Shown piece after piece: positions 1-10,616 of a DNA stretch of 64,000 nucleotides. Source of the stretch: Lentinula raphanica. Lineage: Eukaryota > Basidiomycota > Agaricomycetes > Agaricales > Omphalotaceae. The stretch is from assembly GCA_027919835.1 (NCBI GenBank), contig JANVFP010000005.1, positions 806,001-870,000 of the forward strand, read 5' to 3'. The stretch's first letter is position 1. Each line of letters opens with the position of its first letter. A model generated the notes under the pieces. That model was not told the DNA's origin and ran no database searches. It saw only the letters and a program-made list of their open reading frames with translations. The position numbers and the translations under genes are program-made.

Positions 1-1600
1 CCCATCTCCTGCACCACTGACATGATCTTTCAGAAATGCAGTGAGGACAACTTTCAGCAAAAAATGTTCTGTGCTCAGGGCTACCCAACATAGATCTCAA
101 AGCATTCCAGGTTGCCAGGGGTCTCTAGAGTCTTCAGTGTCTTTGGTTTCTCCTGAGACACCCCCCAAAACCTAAAGCCTTCAGAGTTCCTTGAATGTCT
201 TTCAAAATCTCTGAATTTCTTTGGATATCTTTGAAAATCTTTGAAAATCTTTAGAAATCTTTGAATATCTCTGAAAATCTCTGAGAGTCTTCCAGAGATA
301 TTAAGATATCTTTTAAAGATTTTCCAAAGCTCTTTAATGAGTTCGAATGATTCAAAAACTTATTCAATCACTTTTACTTCATCATATAATACTGTATCTA
401 TTGCTCTTATATTGACTATATCTACTAACACCCATATATTATGATATACTGTATTTGAACTTGATAACTATTAATTTCGGAACACATTCTGATTATATGT
501 ATCATAATATATTATTACAACCATTATATATGTGTAATGTTAATAAATATAATAAATAACAATGTATATAGTATATGTTATTATAGTTATATTCAGATTT
601 TGACCTGGTGAAGTTCTTTTTGATTGTACACAGTCCACGGTGGCAGGTCATGTGACCACCTATATTATTGACAACTGTGAGTTATAATATTTTAACTGAT
701 ATCTACACTGTATTACTACACTATACTATCTTCTAGATGTTAAGATGCAATAGTATCTTATTTCATAGTCAATATCTCAAATTTCAAATTTTTGCAAACA
801 CTCAAAGCCTTCAGAGAAGCTCAAATATCTTTCAAAGATGTTCAAAGATATTCAAAGATATTCAAAGATCTTTCAAAGATATTCAGAGAATATGAAAAAT
901 CTCAAGAAATCTTCAGGATATTGGAAAAAACCTAGGCAGCTCAGAGTATCCAAGCTCTCTAGAGTATCTGAAGAGCTCAGGTTATTTCCAAAAACCTGGA
1001 GCATTTTGGGAATCTCTGAGTTACCTTTGAACAATTTAGAAACAATTCTAAAGAATTTCAAGGAAACCAAATTTTGAGCCCTTTTCCCAAAGAGTTCTGA
1101 GAGTCTAGATACTTTAAACTATTTGAAAGACTTTAGACTTTTGGGGGAATCTCTGATGTCTTTGAAAGACCTCTGGTCAGGGGTATTTTTCCTGATAGGC
1201 TGTTGGGGGTTAGGGGTTGAGGATATTTTTCATGGGTTAGGGGTCAGGGTTAGGGGTTGGGGTTGGGGGTTGGGAGGTAGCCCTAGACCCATATTACATA
1301 AGGGGGGTCTCAGTTTTCTCTAAAAATGGCTGGTTCAAGAGATATAAGTAATTCATTATTAAAAATAATATTTTAATTCTTTTTTAAATCATTTAAATAT
1401 TATTTTTCTAGTAGGGCCGATGAGTTATCCAGATTTTTTTGCAAAACATCTTTGGAAAACTATCGGAATCTTTTGCAAAAGCCTGGCAGCATCAGCTGGC
1501 TAACCGGCGCAAGATCAACGTCAACCTTTGCCGAAGGGACTCTTAGTCAGTGTATTATGAGTATATGGACTAATATTAGCTTGAATGTAAGTTGTAGTGT
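1..1600. repeat. AT-rich, simple-sequence repeat block with no supported gene
   Basis: This stretch has no coding signal that I would defend. It contains imperfect iterations of words such as TCTTTGAAAA (about 185-300) and their opposite-strand form TTCAAAGATA (about 835-890), so the two parts look like degenerate inverted arms around a very AT-rich core (about 340-780). The word AAAGCCTTCAGAG also recurs in direct orientation near 172 and 804. The vocabulary (TCTCTGAGAG, TCTTTGAA, ACACCCCCCAAAACCT) resembles the interior of the small foldback element at 7650-7867, so this may be a larger, older relative. Short open frames here follow from the low complexity. Confidence 0.6.
1203..1277 (+). 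repeat. Degenerate telomere-like G-rich repeat
   Basis: About 75 bp with repeated GGGTTAGGGG, GGGTCAGGG and GGGTTGGGG words, close to the fungal telomere unit TTAGGG but with variable G runs. It is internal to the window and lies next to repeat debris. It could be an interstitial telomeric remnant or just a G-rich simple repeat. The runs are dense enough to allow G-quadruplex formation on this strand. Confidence 0.5.
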
Positions 1601-1764
1601 CCCTTTCATCATAGAAATCATCTAGTCTCTAGTGAAGCCAATGAGCTCCTCCTCTGAGTCTTCTTCAACACTCTCTTCACCTCCATTCTGCTCATCTTCT
1701 TCCGAAACTGACTCATAGGCCTCGTTGGTACCCCGCTCGTTATTCCATACCTCAACAACTCGTA

Positions 1765-4635
1765 TCAGTAACTCCAGCTTTGCAATTTTATTGCCAATTT
1801 TTTTGATGTTGGCCCAATTGATACCTCCTTTCCGCTTCTCCGCTCACGATCACGATGCCAATCAAGCTGCAAGTCAAGATCAGAAATCTTGATATCGTTG
1901 GGGAACCGCCCCCTTGGATTCTTCCGCAATCCATCCAACAAATCATGCATCGATGATACATCTGTTAGTGGTTTGCAGTGTTTCAAGCGTGCATTCTTCT
2001 CATCCTTCTTCTTTTGTGTCTGTGCTCGTTTTGCCCTTGTCACTGCTACCTTTTGCTGTGATGTATCTGCAATCAATTTTCGACGCTTTTTGCCATTACC
2101 CTGCGCTTCTTCAGCACGTTCCAACTGCCGAAGTATCTTCTGATCTTCTTCTCCCATCAGATTATCCTCAACATACCTCGCTGTCCCATTGCGCTTCAGC
2201 ATCATCCGTGAGTTGTTATACTCCAGAGAAGCATTCGGCGCTCTAATCTTCAGCTGACGGAGATCTGAAAGACCACTCTCGTTGGCATCATTTGTCCCAG
2301 GAATATAGAGGTGAGACGAAAGACCGTCGTTTAAGCTTTGATCGGTGACTTCCGCTGCAAACCGTTTCCACGTTGCTAGTGCACCCTCGAAGAGGTACTT
2401 CACAATTCCTATCAAGTCAGGAAGCTGTGATGACATGGCTAACACGGCGTAAACTGCTTCAGGACGTTCCCAAGGCTTTCCATCTAACGAAGCTGTCAGA
2501 TATGAAGAATCTGATCCGCACAAAAGCTCGGGATAGTGGAAGATGTTTTGAACATGAACGATCAATGATTCATGAATAGGACCAAGATTGAGGTGGTTTG
2601 CGTTTGCACTGCGCACTACACGCAAGTATGGATAGGTGACGGCTTGACCATACAAGGTATGCCCAGCGAGTTCGGTCAAGGTAGGGATGTCATATAAGGC
2701 TTGATATATGTTGTACTCGAGATGGTTGAATTTCGCAGATTGTTTTTCGTCCCGGATGAATTCAAGCAGTTCCCGATAGATGGGTAAGTGGACCATTATC
2801 TCTGCAGCGCCATCACAGTGAGACTGATAACAGGTGTTGGAGGTATCAGGAAAGTGTGTGAAGAATCCGAGATGTTCTCGAGCTTTGAAATAAATGCCAT
2901 GTTGGTCCTGCTGCCCTTTTTTGCTGTTGGTGTTCTTGAGGAGCAAGCCCATCAGCTCAGTGAGTTTAATGCCGCCACGAGCTGAAACCTGCTCTGCGCG
3001 TTTTTTAGCCGCAGCATTTACGATTTCAGCTGCGGCAGCATTATCCTTGTTCATGAGAATGAGTGGTGGAGAAGTTTTACCACTCTCTTCCCAATACTCT
3101 GCCATACGGGCAGTCACACCTGCAGCGTCATCAGTTTATGTTGGTGTTTCTGTTATTAACACTGATTTCCAACTCACCTTTATGTGCATTTAGATCTTTA
3201 TGCATGCAGCATCCGCACCAGATGAAGAAATCAGCCTCAGCCTGCTGTTCAGGTGTCAATTTCTGGAAATCTTGCTCTCCATAATGGCGCAACACTGAAC
3301 GGTACGTCTCCTCATTCCGATGCTCCTTTTCTTCACTGGATAGTGCATCCCAAGTACTTGGGCCACCAACGGCCGTAATTTTGGCGATATTGAACTCGGT
3401 GATAGTCTGAATCAGAATTTCAGGAGCGACGTTCTTGATTGCACGCTCCCCATGTTCTTCCTGTTCCATAGATTTCTTCAGCTCGGTGAAAAGATTGGCA
3501 AGTTTTTTTTGATCTGCAGCATGATCGGTGATCATTCCAAGGACTTTCTTGTAAAAATCGTGCTCAGTGAGTGGGTTTTGTTGTCCTTGTGGTGTTGCTT
3601 GATATGACTGATACATTTTGTGTACCATGGCAGTCCAGCCATTGAGCTGCTCTTCACTGGTATGATCAGGAGCCAGAGCAATACCTAGAAAGTATATGCT
3701 CTTCTTGCCAGTTACAGGATCGATAACAGCCATGTGACGAGATTCGTAGTTGAGGTTTTTGTGTGAGGTACCATCGCCGCTGATGGAAGCCGCTGAGTAT
3801 CAACTAGTAAGTATTTATGATCACTGAATATGAAAGGTAGAAACTAACATGGGGAGTTCTGGATTGCTTCAACCACCTGTAGCCTCGAAGCAATACCAGC
3901 TGATCGTACAACACGACGTGTTGTACGGTCACTGATATCATCAACAAGATCAATGCCCAGGGCTTTGCCAACAGCATGAATCATGCTATTGACCTTATCA
4001 GCAGGAGCACCATCACTGACAAGATCCATGATACACAAGCGCATCTCCGGAGTTACAACGTTCTTGTTCTTCATAGACTGGTGGGTCAATGCCTCAACAG
4101 CTTTTCCGGCTACGTCCTCGAGCCGCTTTGGTATCCGAGCTATGCACTGTCGAGAATTGTCGCGTAGTCGAGCAAGATTTTGGGCCCTAATCTTTTCAGT
4201 TCGTAACTTTTCTTGTTCATGATGTAATTCTTGATCTAGCTGGTGTATCTGTGCCCAAGCATCAATCAAATCCTTCTGCAGGCTTTCAACGGATGCCAAT
4301 GTGGTGGGTCCTTGACCCAAGAGCTGCTTTTCAAGCTCTCAAATGCGCGCCAACAAGTCAACACGGGCGGATTCTGAACGCTTATGTTGTTTTCGAAGGT
4401 TTCGGAGCTGCTTGTAGAAGGCATCAGCACGTATCTGTTCCGCAAGAACACGGTCGGAGTTGCTGATTGGTGCTTTGTTGGAAGAGGACGGTGTGGTGCT
4501 AGCAATGGATCCAATACTTGTATGTTTTTCAGTACCACTCTGCAGTTTTCCTTTGCCCAGGAAATTCAAAAGACGTGATTTTCTGACTTTTTTTGTTCCA
4601 TATCTGATAGAGGGCTGCCTTGTGCCCTTAGACAT
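1765..4635 (-). pseudogene. Transposase-like multi-copy Agaricomycete protein, three exons, one internal stop
   Basis: Hand-spliced exons are 4635-3849, 3792-3178 and 3119-1765; introns of 56 and 58 bp have GT-AG ends. The joined length is 2757 nt, exactly 919 codons. The N-terminal third is basic then coiled-coil. After intron 1 comes DGTSHKNLNYESRH, later DHAADQKKL and MHKDLNAHKG, then a segment rich in His/Trp (LGFFTHFPDTSNT, LDGKPWERPE) and a lysine-rich tail. I recall this motif set from abundant uncharacterised Agaricomycete proteins that behave like mobile elements. The spaced Asp residues would fit an RNase-H-type transposase core, but that is inference. One in-frame TGA (4339-4341) interrupts exon 1, followed directly by ELEKQL in the same frame, so CGA to TGA is the likely change. 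Terminal inverted repeats were not found. It is therefore called a near-intact but disabled copy. Confidence 0.6.
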
Positions 4636-4686
4636 GCAGATAGTGCTAGAACGCGTGAATGACACGCTATAAACATGTAGAAACAA

Positions 4687-7374
4687 GGAATCAACAAGGT
4701 GTCAGGATATGTACGTAATGGTTCGGACAATCCGTCGCACTTATGGTCATTATTTTCCTGATTGTGCTGCGAGTTCTGAAGCATTTACCTTCGAATAAAG
4801 TGTGACTCTGAGATTGAATAATTCTACTTGAAGTGTTGGGAGCACATTTTTCATATCTTAATCTTATTTTTTGCTCTGATTGGATTTTGGGGTGTAGCAA
4901 ATTTCAAACTCAAAAGATTGTGAATCTAGTTCCAACACTTCAAGTAAAATATCATTCTGGTAGTATATAGCAAACAAAAATGAGACATTGGCATTAGATT
5001 CGGGCTTCTACAAGGTCAACTATCGGTGAGTGGGCAACCTTCCCAATTTGTGACAATGACAAACATGACCACACAAACATGGAACTGTCAGGCATTGCCG
5101 GTACTCAATACCTCCTGCTTCATTATCAATCCTCTTCTCATGCTTTATCATTCTCCTCTCGCATTCTGTCATCATTCTTTCTTCCATTCTCACACTATGG
5201 TACTTGTGTTATTGTTCTTCATATCTGTCTCTCGCTGTTGCGCGGTTTTTCCGCGCAGGCATGCAATGATCAAAAAGATCAACTTAGACCATTGCATAGT
5301 ATCAATAAGGACTGTAGTGAGCCTGAACTAGCAGTCAAACTTGTATCAGTATAAGCCGGGATACAGATCCTTTGGCAGGATCAGCCATGAATATCCACTT
5401 AGAGCTATTGCTCGCACCCTTGGTCGGGGATCCTTCAAGAATGCTGACTACTGGTACGAGCACACCAAGGGAATATTGACTTAGTATCAAGATCTGCCGG
5501 ATCGGCACAACTGAGTTTGGTACTTGGCTGTGATGACAGAAATTTCACTTGGTCTAGCAGATCAGACACGATGAGAACCTATCCGGATGAGTTACCACAC
5601 GGAAACCCTACGCGAAGTGGCGGAAACCGTCGGAAACATGATGATCTAGCATTTCCGTGGCAGTACAGGTGAAACCCGCGGCGGAAACATGCATATGTTC
5701 AAGTTCTAAACTGGGATATGGCATATGCCATGTACAGCTTTGACCAGCACTCACGGAAACGCGCGGAAACCTACGGAAAACACTGCTGAAGCATTTACCT
5801 TCGTTGTCCGCTCCAGAACACCAGGCTATATGCATACCGTTCGAAAGCTATGGACCAGACCAACCTGATCCGCGAGATCAACCACTGGTACGAGTCTATC
5901 TCATTAACTTGGGGAGACCACTACTATTCCGTGGAAGCAAATTCGTCAGAAACACTTGAGCAACACAGGCAGGAGCCACTCTGATGAGTTAGGCACCCTA
6001 GCATGTGGAGGCCGCACAGACCATGGTCGGAACTTGCTTGATCTTCTAGATCTGGCGAAAGTACAACGAAATATGGACAAGTTTCATCTTTTATCTGTTT
6101 TCCTTACTATTTCTTTGCATGTTTGTATTGTTTCAGTCATATTTTACTATTTAAGTGTATATTATTGGACTCCGTCCATAGAAATAGCTAGATCTACTAG
6201 ATCAAGGACAAATACGGGTATTGGACTTTTTGTAGTGTACTTAAAGACCTGTATCCACACAAATGAAACAAGTTTCGCGCCCAGATCTCTCTGAACTGGT
6301 AATCCTTTTCATCCATACGTGGGAGTAAAGGCTTCTAAGCCGTACTGGACCTTGCAGATTAAGTGTGTTACTTCATCGCGATAAGCCCGACTTTTGAGTG
6401 GTTTGACTTGGTGTCTGTCACTTGCTAGTTGAAGGTAGACTCCGTTCCAGAGATACAGAGGACTTGGTCTCAGGTTGTGCCGAGTGAACGTGCAGAGTTT
6501 TGGTGGCTCTGTTCAAGTTGACACGTAGTGATTGGTGATCTGCGTGATCTTCGAGGTTTTACTAAGAATAGTGATCAGTATCGCTTCACCCGGGAGCGGA
6601 ATCGATTGGTCTACCATAACGTCTGGTACCCCGTTGCTTTCCAAGCCTAAAAAACCCTTATCCGAGTGGAAGCCACTCAAAACAAACCCTTTAGTCCAGA
6701 TCTTATGACTGGTATATCCGTGTCACTTCGTTCTGCTGACCAGTATTGCTGATCTAAAAGATCTTACAAGACTGCATTCGACTTGAGATATAAGATAGTG
6801 CGGAATCTCTGACAACACCCCACACCTCGCTATAAATACAATTTGATTGACGAATCTGTGAAGTCGTACTCTGTGTTCGTGCTAAGTGACCTGTCATAAG
6901 GCATTATACTAAGAACCGACTTTATACCTCATTATCGCGCTGTCACTACTCCTTATCTTTCCAACCATTTTCATTCGCTCTGCACCTTTTACATTCTCAC
7001 ACTACACCTTTTACATTCTCGCATTATTGTCTTTTCCAATCTTCTTCACTCATGCTGTTCGTCTCTACTACTTTGGGTACTTATTGTTTCCCCCAGTATA
7101 AATACCACTGTAGCTAGACTCCTGGTTCCCTATCTCAACCTCTTGGTCATTGGGAACTAGGTTCATATTTGTATCCTACTCACACTCAATAATACTAACT
7201 TGGTCATTGGGAACTAGCTTGTCTTTTCCTTCTGAAGCCCTAGTGATTGGCCCTTTGTGCCCTCACTGCTGCTGAGATCAACCTTCCCCTTACCCTGTAT
7301 AGGGTTGTGCTTGTGCTTGTGCTCGTGTCACCCTTCTGTGCTAACTCCTTTGGGACAGCTAGTGTTGCTGGAAG
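4687..7374. other. Degraded intergenic/transposon-derived sequence, no intact gene
   Basis: No open frame of convincing length was found. Details worth recording: an inverted repeat (TACTTGAAGTGTTGG near 4832 against CCAACACTTCAAGTA near 4930); the direct repeat CTGAAGCATTTACCTTCG near 4774 and 5786; a palindrome-containing, CGGAAAC-rich patch (5597-5785); and TTGGTCATTGGGAACTAG twice (about 7141 and 7199). Two short stretches read like coding remnants in one frame (about 5356-5480 and about 6530-6650), each closed by stops. These fit a decayed retroelement or other transposon, but I cannot assign a class. A TATAAATA box is present near 6831. Confidence 0.4.
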
Positions 7375-8032
7375 AGGACCCGTGATAACACACCCAAATG
7401 TAGTGCACAAATTTGTACAAAACACCCCCCAATTTTGGCAAAATCCCGTATACAAGTTCATACAAAACACCCGCCGATGGCGAGAGGCCAGAGAGATTTT
7501 TCATACAAAAGGGACCCAGATTTGGCACTAGAAGTCTGGATTTCAGTCAAAGCAATTGTCCGGAGACAGGCAGAGAGCAGTACGCGATGAACATCATGAT
7601 GATTTGCATGTAATTTTGCTAACTTAGACAACGTTTAGGACCATTGAGGCATCAGCAAAATCACTCTATCCCTGGAGACCCTAGAGACATTCCCCAAATC
7701 CTGAGCAGCCTGAAAGTACTAAAAGTACTTTGGAGTCTCTGAGAGTACTTTGAATGTCTTTGAAGATCTCTGAGGGTGCTAAATTTTCTCTGAGCACTCT
7801 GAAAGTAATAAAATCTCTCTAGGATTTGGGGGGTGTAGACTCCAGAGACAGAGTGATTTTGCTGATGGGGAGGGTAGGGAAGGTTTTGGAAAAAAAAAAT
7901 TGGCGAAAACTAGAGGGCGTACACAAGTTCATACAAAATGACCCCAAAAATTTGGTGCCAGGTCATACAGAAGAGGCCAGTTTGAGGCCATTTTTGTGTA
8001 TGACATCTGGGTGCCATATTATCATGGGTCCT
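7375..8032. mobile_element. hAT-like non-autonomous TIR element (MITE), copy 1, with a nested insertion
   Basis: The left end AGGACCCGTGATAACA and the right end TATTATCATGGGTCCT are inverted copies of each other (14 of 16 match). The flanking octamers are GCTGGAAG (7367-7374) and GCCGGAAG (8033-8040), an 8-bp target duplication with one transition. The termini match those of the element at 16603-16952. The interior repeats the word TTCATACAAAA or close variants about five times, suggesting subterminal protein-binding repeats. No transposase is encoded. A second inverted-repeat element (7650-7867) lies inside it. Confidence 0.85.
7650..7867. mobile_element. Small foldback element nested in the 7375-8032 element
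   Basis: The left arm CATCAGCAAAATCACTCT...CCCCAAATCCT and the right arm AGGATTTGGGG...AGAGTGATTTTGCTGATG are inverted over about 47 bp with a few mismatches. The 120-bp centre is made of TCTCTGAG/AAAGTACT-type words like those in the first kilobase of the window. No clear target duplication is visible at its edges. It is non-coding. Confidence 0.8.
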
Positions 8033-8040
8033 GCCGGAAG

Positions 8041-8916
8041 GCAAGCTACCTCCAAAGGTAAGCTGCCTTAAGGTCGAAATTTTCAAACTCCGCTACCTTA
8101 AGGCACCTTGAGGTCGTTGAATTCAAGTTCGCCTTGAGGTGCATCAGTGTCCCATTACTATGATATGATGATCATGTAGTAACTACTCAATGGAACCACC
8201 TCCATTGATGATTGGATTGTACTCCGAGTCTCTGACAACCTCTTTGTCTTCTTACTTTGCTATTTCCCATCTTTGCAAATCGCAACTATCATTCAATCTT
8301 CAGCTTCAATCGGAAATCTTCAGTGCATCTTAGGAGAAAAGAAGCAGACAAGGAGGACAAAGAATTTGAGAGTTAGTCAGTCACTTAGTGTGGTGCGTTG
8401 ATTATCTCTCATTTCAGATTCGTTGCTTTTCTAATTTTTCTCAAGAAGGCAACCATATTCAGTGGAACCTGCAATACAATGCACCACTGAGCTTGTAGTA
8501 CTGCCTTGTCTCAAGCGGCCAGGAGCAGCTTCACGTACTCACATAGAGCCAGCAGGAGCTGATGAATGATGTCCAAAATGAAAAGCAAATATCCATCCAG
8601 TCACTGGACTCGGAGCAGCATGTGCAAGTTCAGAATGCAGAGACTCAAGAGAGATGCTGCAGTCTTCGAGTGTGAGGCTCCACATAGTCAGGCAAACAGA
8701 CATGCCAGTGAGGAGAGCTGCAGGATCATCAATAATCTTTTACTTCCATGCAAGATGACTGCCTGCTGGTTATAGCGGACCATGGTGCTCCTTCCTCAGT
8801 CCAATTTTAGTCGAAATTGTAGTTCTTGTACAAATGAAAATGCAAACAGATTCGAACTCATGCTTATTTTGGTTCAATAAGTCATAAAGGTAACCTAGTG
8901 AAATGCTGAGTGAGAC
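8041..8916. other. Intergenic, no supported gene
   Basis: The first 100 bp carry several CCTTAAGG/CCTTGAGG words (about 8050-8140), and similar words recur near 9055-9080. The rest shows no splice-consistent coding path or conserved motif that I recognise. Confidence 0.4.
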
Positions 8917-9496
8917 CTAGGATAATTTATACCAATGGATTGTGCAATGCGCACACCAAAATCTCTGTACAGTGTACATCTGCCAGCTGCCAGCAGCGAC
9001 TGTGTCAAGAAGATCATATGTGGCATCAATGGCCTTGAGCTGACCTTTAGAAAATTGACCTTCAGGCGCCTTAAGGTACTTGGGTTCGCACCTCATGCCC
9101 AGCTTGAACTTGGCTTCCGGCATTACTACTCCTGGCTCTCCATCCTTATCCTTTTACATCTGTATGCCGGCCTGATGCTGGATTATCAATCGCTGATCCA
9201 TGCCATCATTTCTCCAACATTTCTCGGCTTCACTGCCATCCATCAGCTTTGATCACTCGGGACCTCTCGCCAGCTCTCGGGTACCTTTTATTTTTCAACG
9301 TAAGAAAAAAGTGCACTTGCCATGAATTATGGAAGGCGCTGTAATCTTGCTCAGCCTCCATGTGCTGTTGCCATATGATGATGAGAGCAAGGGACCAGGG
9401 AGATTGTGTATCATCAACAAGGTGCTCAAGAGTCAAAGATTCCATCCAAGGCACCATGGCATCATTGACATCCTTCAAAACCCAAGCATCTACCAT
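8917..9496 (-). pseudogene. Decayed protein-coding remnant (two frames, internal stops)
   Basis: Reading the minus strand, 9496-9230 encodes a plausible acidic/aromatic segment beginning MVDAWVLKDVNDAMVPW, and 9123-8917 encodes one with PEAKFKLGMRCEPKYL and GQLKAIDATYDLLDTV. The two pieces are in different frames and stops separate them. Composition and order suggest one ancestral gene. The second motif resembles a repeated Agaricomycete hypothetical protein that I recall only loosely, so no function is given. It sits among mobile elements and is probably element cargo or element-derived. Confidence 0.45.
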
Positions 9497-9760
9497 TCAC
9501 TCATCAAACTACAATCTGGTAATACTCATCAGTCAGATAGGTCAGTTACATATACATATACTTATGACTGGCCAAGGCTTCAAAGCTTCACACCCTTTTA
9601 CACCTCAAGAAATCTGATACATATGCTATCCCATCAGTGAGTAATTTTCTGATCATCCTCACTGACTCGATCATCATCGCTTGCATGCATTCAAGAATCA
9701 AGATGATCTATCAGTGTATCCAATGTCACAACTCCATTGGGAATCATCACAAAATTCAAA

Positions 9761-9769
9761 CATAAAAGG
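9761..9769 (+). promoter_or_regulatory. TATA-like box of the 9905 secreted-peptide gene
   Basis: CATAAAAGG lies about 135 bp before the start codon. The sequence just after it (AGAGCTGGTCTCCCTCACAAATCGCAACC around 9800, quoted here only by position and start AGAGCTGGTCT) is similar to the leader of the 62120 gene, so the promoter/leader is shared by the two loci. Confidence 0.5.
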
Positions 9770-9904
9770 CTCAACCCTCATGAAACACTTTCCCCTCTTA
9801 GAGCTGGTCTCCCTCACAAATCGCAACCGACACACTTTTCACTTTGAAAAACCTTTGAATTGCAACCCCTACCTTAACTCAGGCTGCTGCTTAGTACTCC
9901 TGTC

Positions 9905-10135
9905 ATGACTCGATTCCCTTTCCAAACTCTCCTCATTCTCGGAGCCATTTCTTCCAGTGGTGTTCTTGCCGCTCCTACTACCACCAAGTTGATCCCTCGC
10001 TCGACGGCGGTCGTCGACTCAGTTCAGGCACTCCAATCTTTCAATCCTGTGATTGGTGACTCCCTGCCTGAGTCCTTGCTTCCTCCATTGCTTCCTTCCG
10101 AGTTGCTTCCTCGTGATGAATCTATGGCAGTTTGA
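9905..10135 (+). CDS. Short secreted peptide precursor, 76 aa
   Basis: The ATG at 9905 starts a 76-residue product. Residues 1-22 form a signal peptide with core TLLILGAISSSGVLA, with likely cleavage before the APTTTK segment. The rest is short, Pro/Leu/Ser-rich and cysteine-free, with two single-basic sites in LIPRS and LLPRDE. The leader and signal region resemble those of the 62120 gene (shared LLILGA core), so the two are likely paralogs. The ORF ends at TGA abutting the first CTTAAG word of the following repeat array, so the original C-terminus may have been replaced when that array arrived. Function unknown; secretion is inferred from the signal peptide alone. Confidence 0.6.
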   Translation: MTRFPFQTLLILGAISSSGVLAAPTTTKLIPRSTAVVDSVQALQSFNPVIGDSLPESLLPPLLPSELLPRDESMAV

Positions 10136-10616
10136 CTTAAGATTCAGATGTCTTTTGTAACCGTACTTAAGTTGACTCAAGGTCAACTTCATCCTGTATC
10201 TACTATACATGTGCACACCTACTTCAGACCACTTAAGTTACCACCTAACTGACCACTGCTTAAGAAAGTTACTTCAGAGCACTTAAGTGACCACCTAACT
10301 GACCATTGCTTAAGAGAGTTACGAACCTTTTGTTTGACTTAAGCTTCTTGAGGATGAAGTTCAGTTGAGGTCGACTTAAGTTATTACTAAGTTATGTTTC
10401 GAACATTGTGTATCTACTAGACAAAGGCTACTTAACATCACTTGAGTTATGCCTTAAGTCACCTAACCAGGAGTTCGACTTAAGCAGCTTGTCCAGCTTA
10501 AGACAACAACAATCTTAAAGTCCAACACAAAACAAGCCTGGCTTAAGATGCTTGCCTAGCTTAAGTCGACAACAATCTTAAAGCCCAACAAGTCAGCTCA
10601 AGTAAAGTAAATTGAG
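10133..10616. repeat. CTTAAG-rich array, left side
   Basis: This 480-bp stretch contains more than a dozen CTTAAG hexamers in varied context. It includes a roughly 50-bp unit present twice in tandem, each copy starting ACTTCAG at about 10222 and 10271, with CACCTAACTGACCA inside. It contains no gene. A similar array lies at 12129-12515 on the other side of the 10617-12128 gene. Confidence 0.8.

Noticed and set aside
1123..1323. 66-residue open frame across the G-rich tract
   Set aside because: It is an artefact of the telomere-like repeat: Gly/Trp/Val runs and no gene structure.
5597..5790. CGGAAAC-rich stretch considered as a tandem regulatory or CRISPR-like array
   Set aside because: Spacing between the words is irregular and the flanks are not conserved, so it is not an array.
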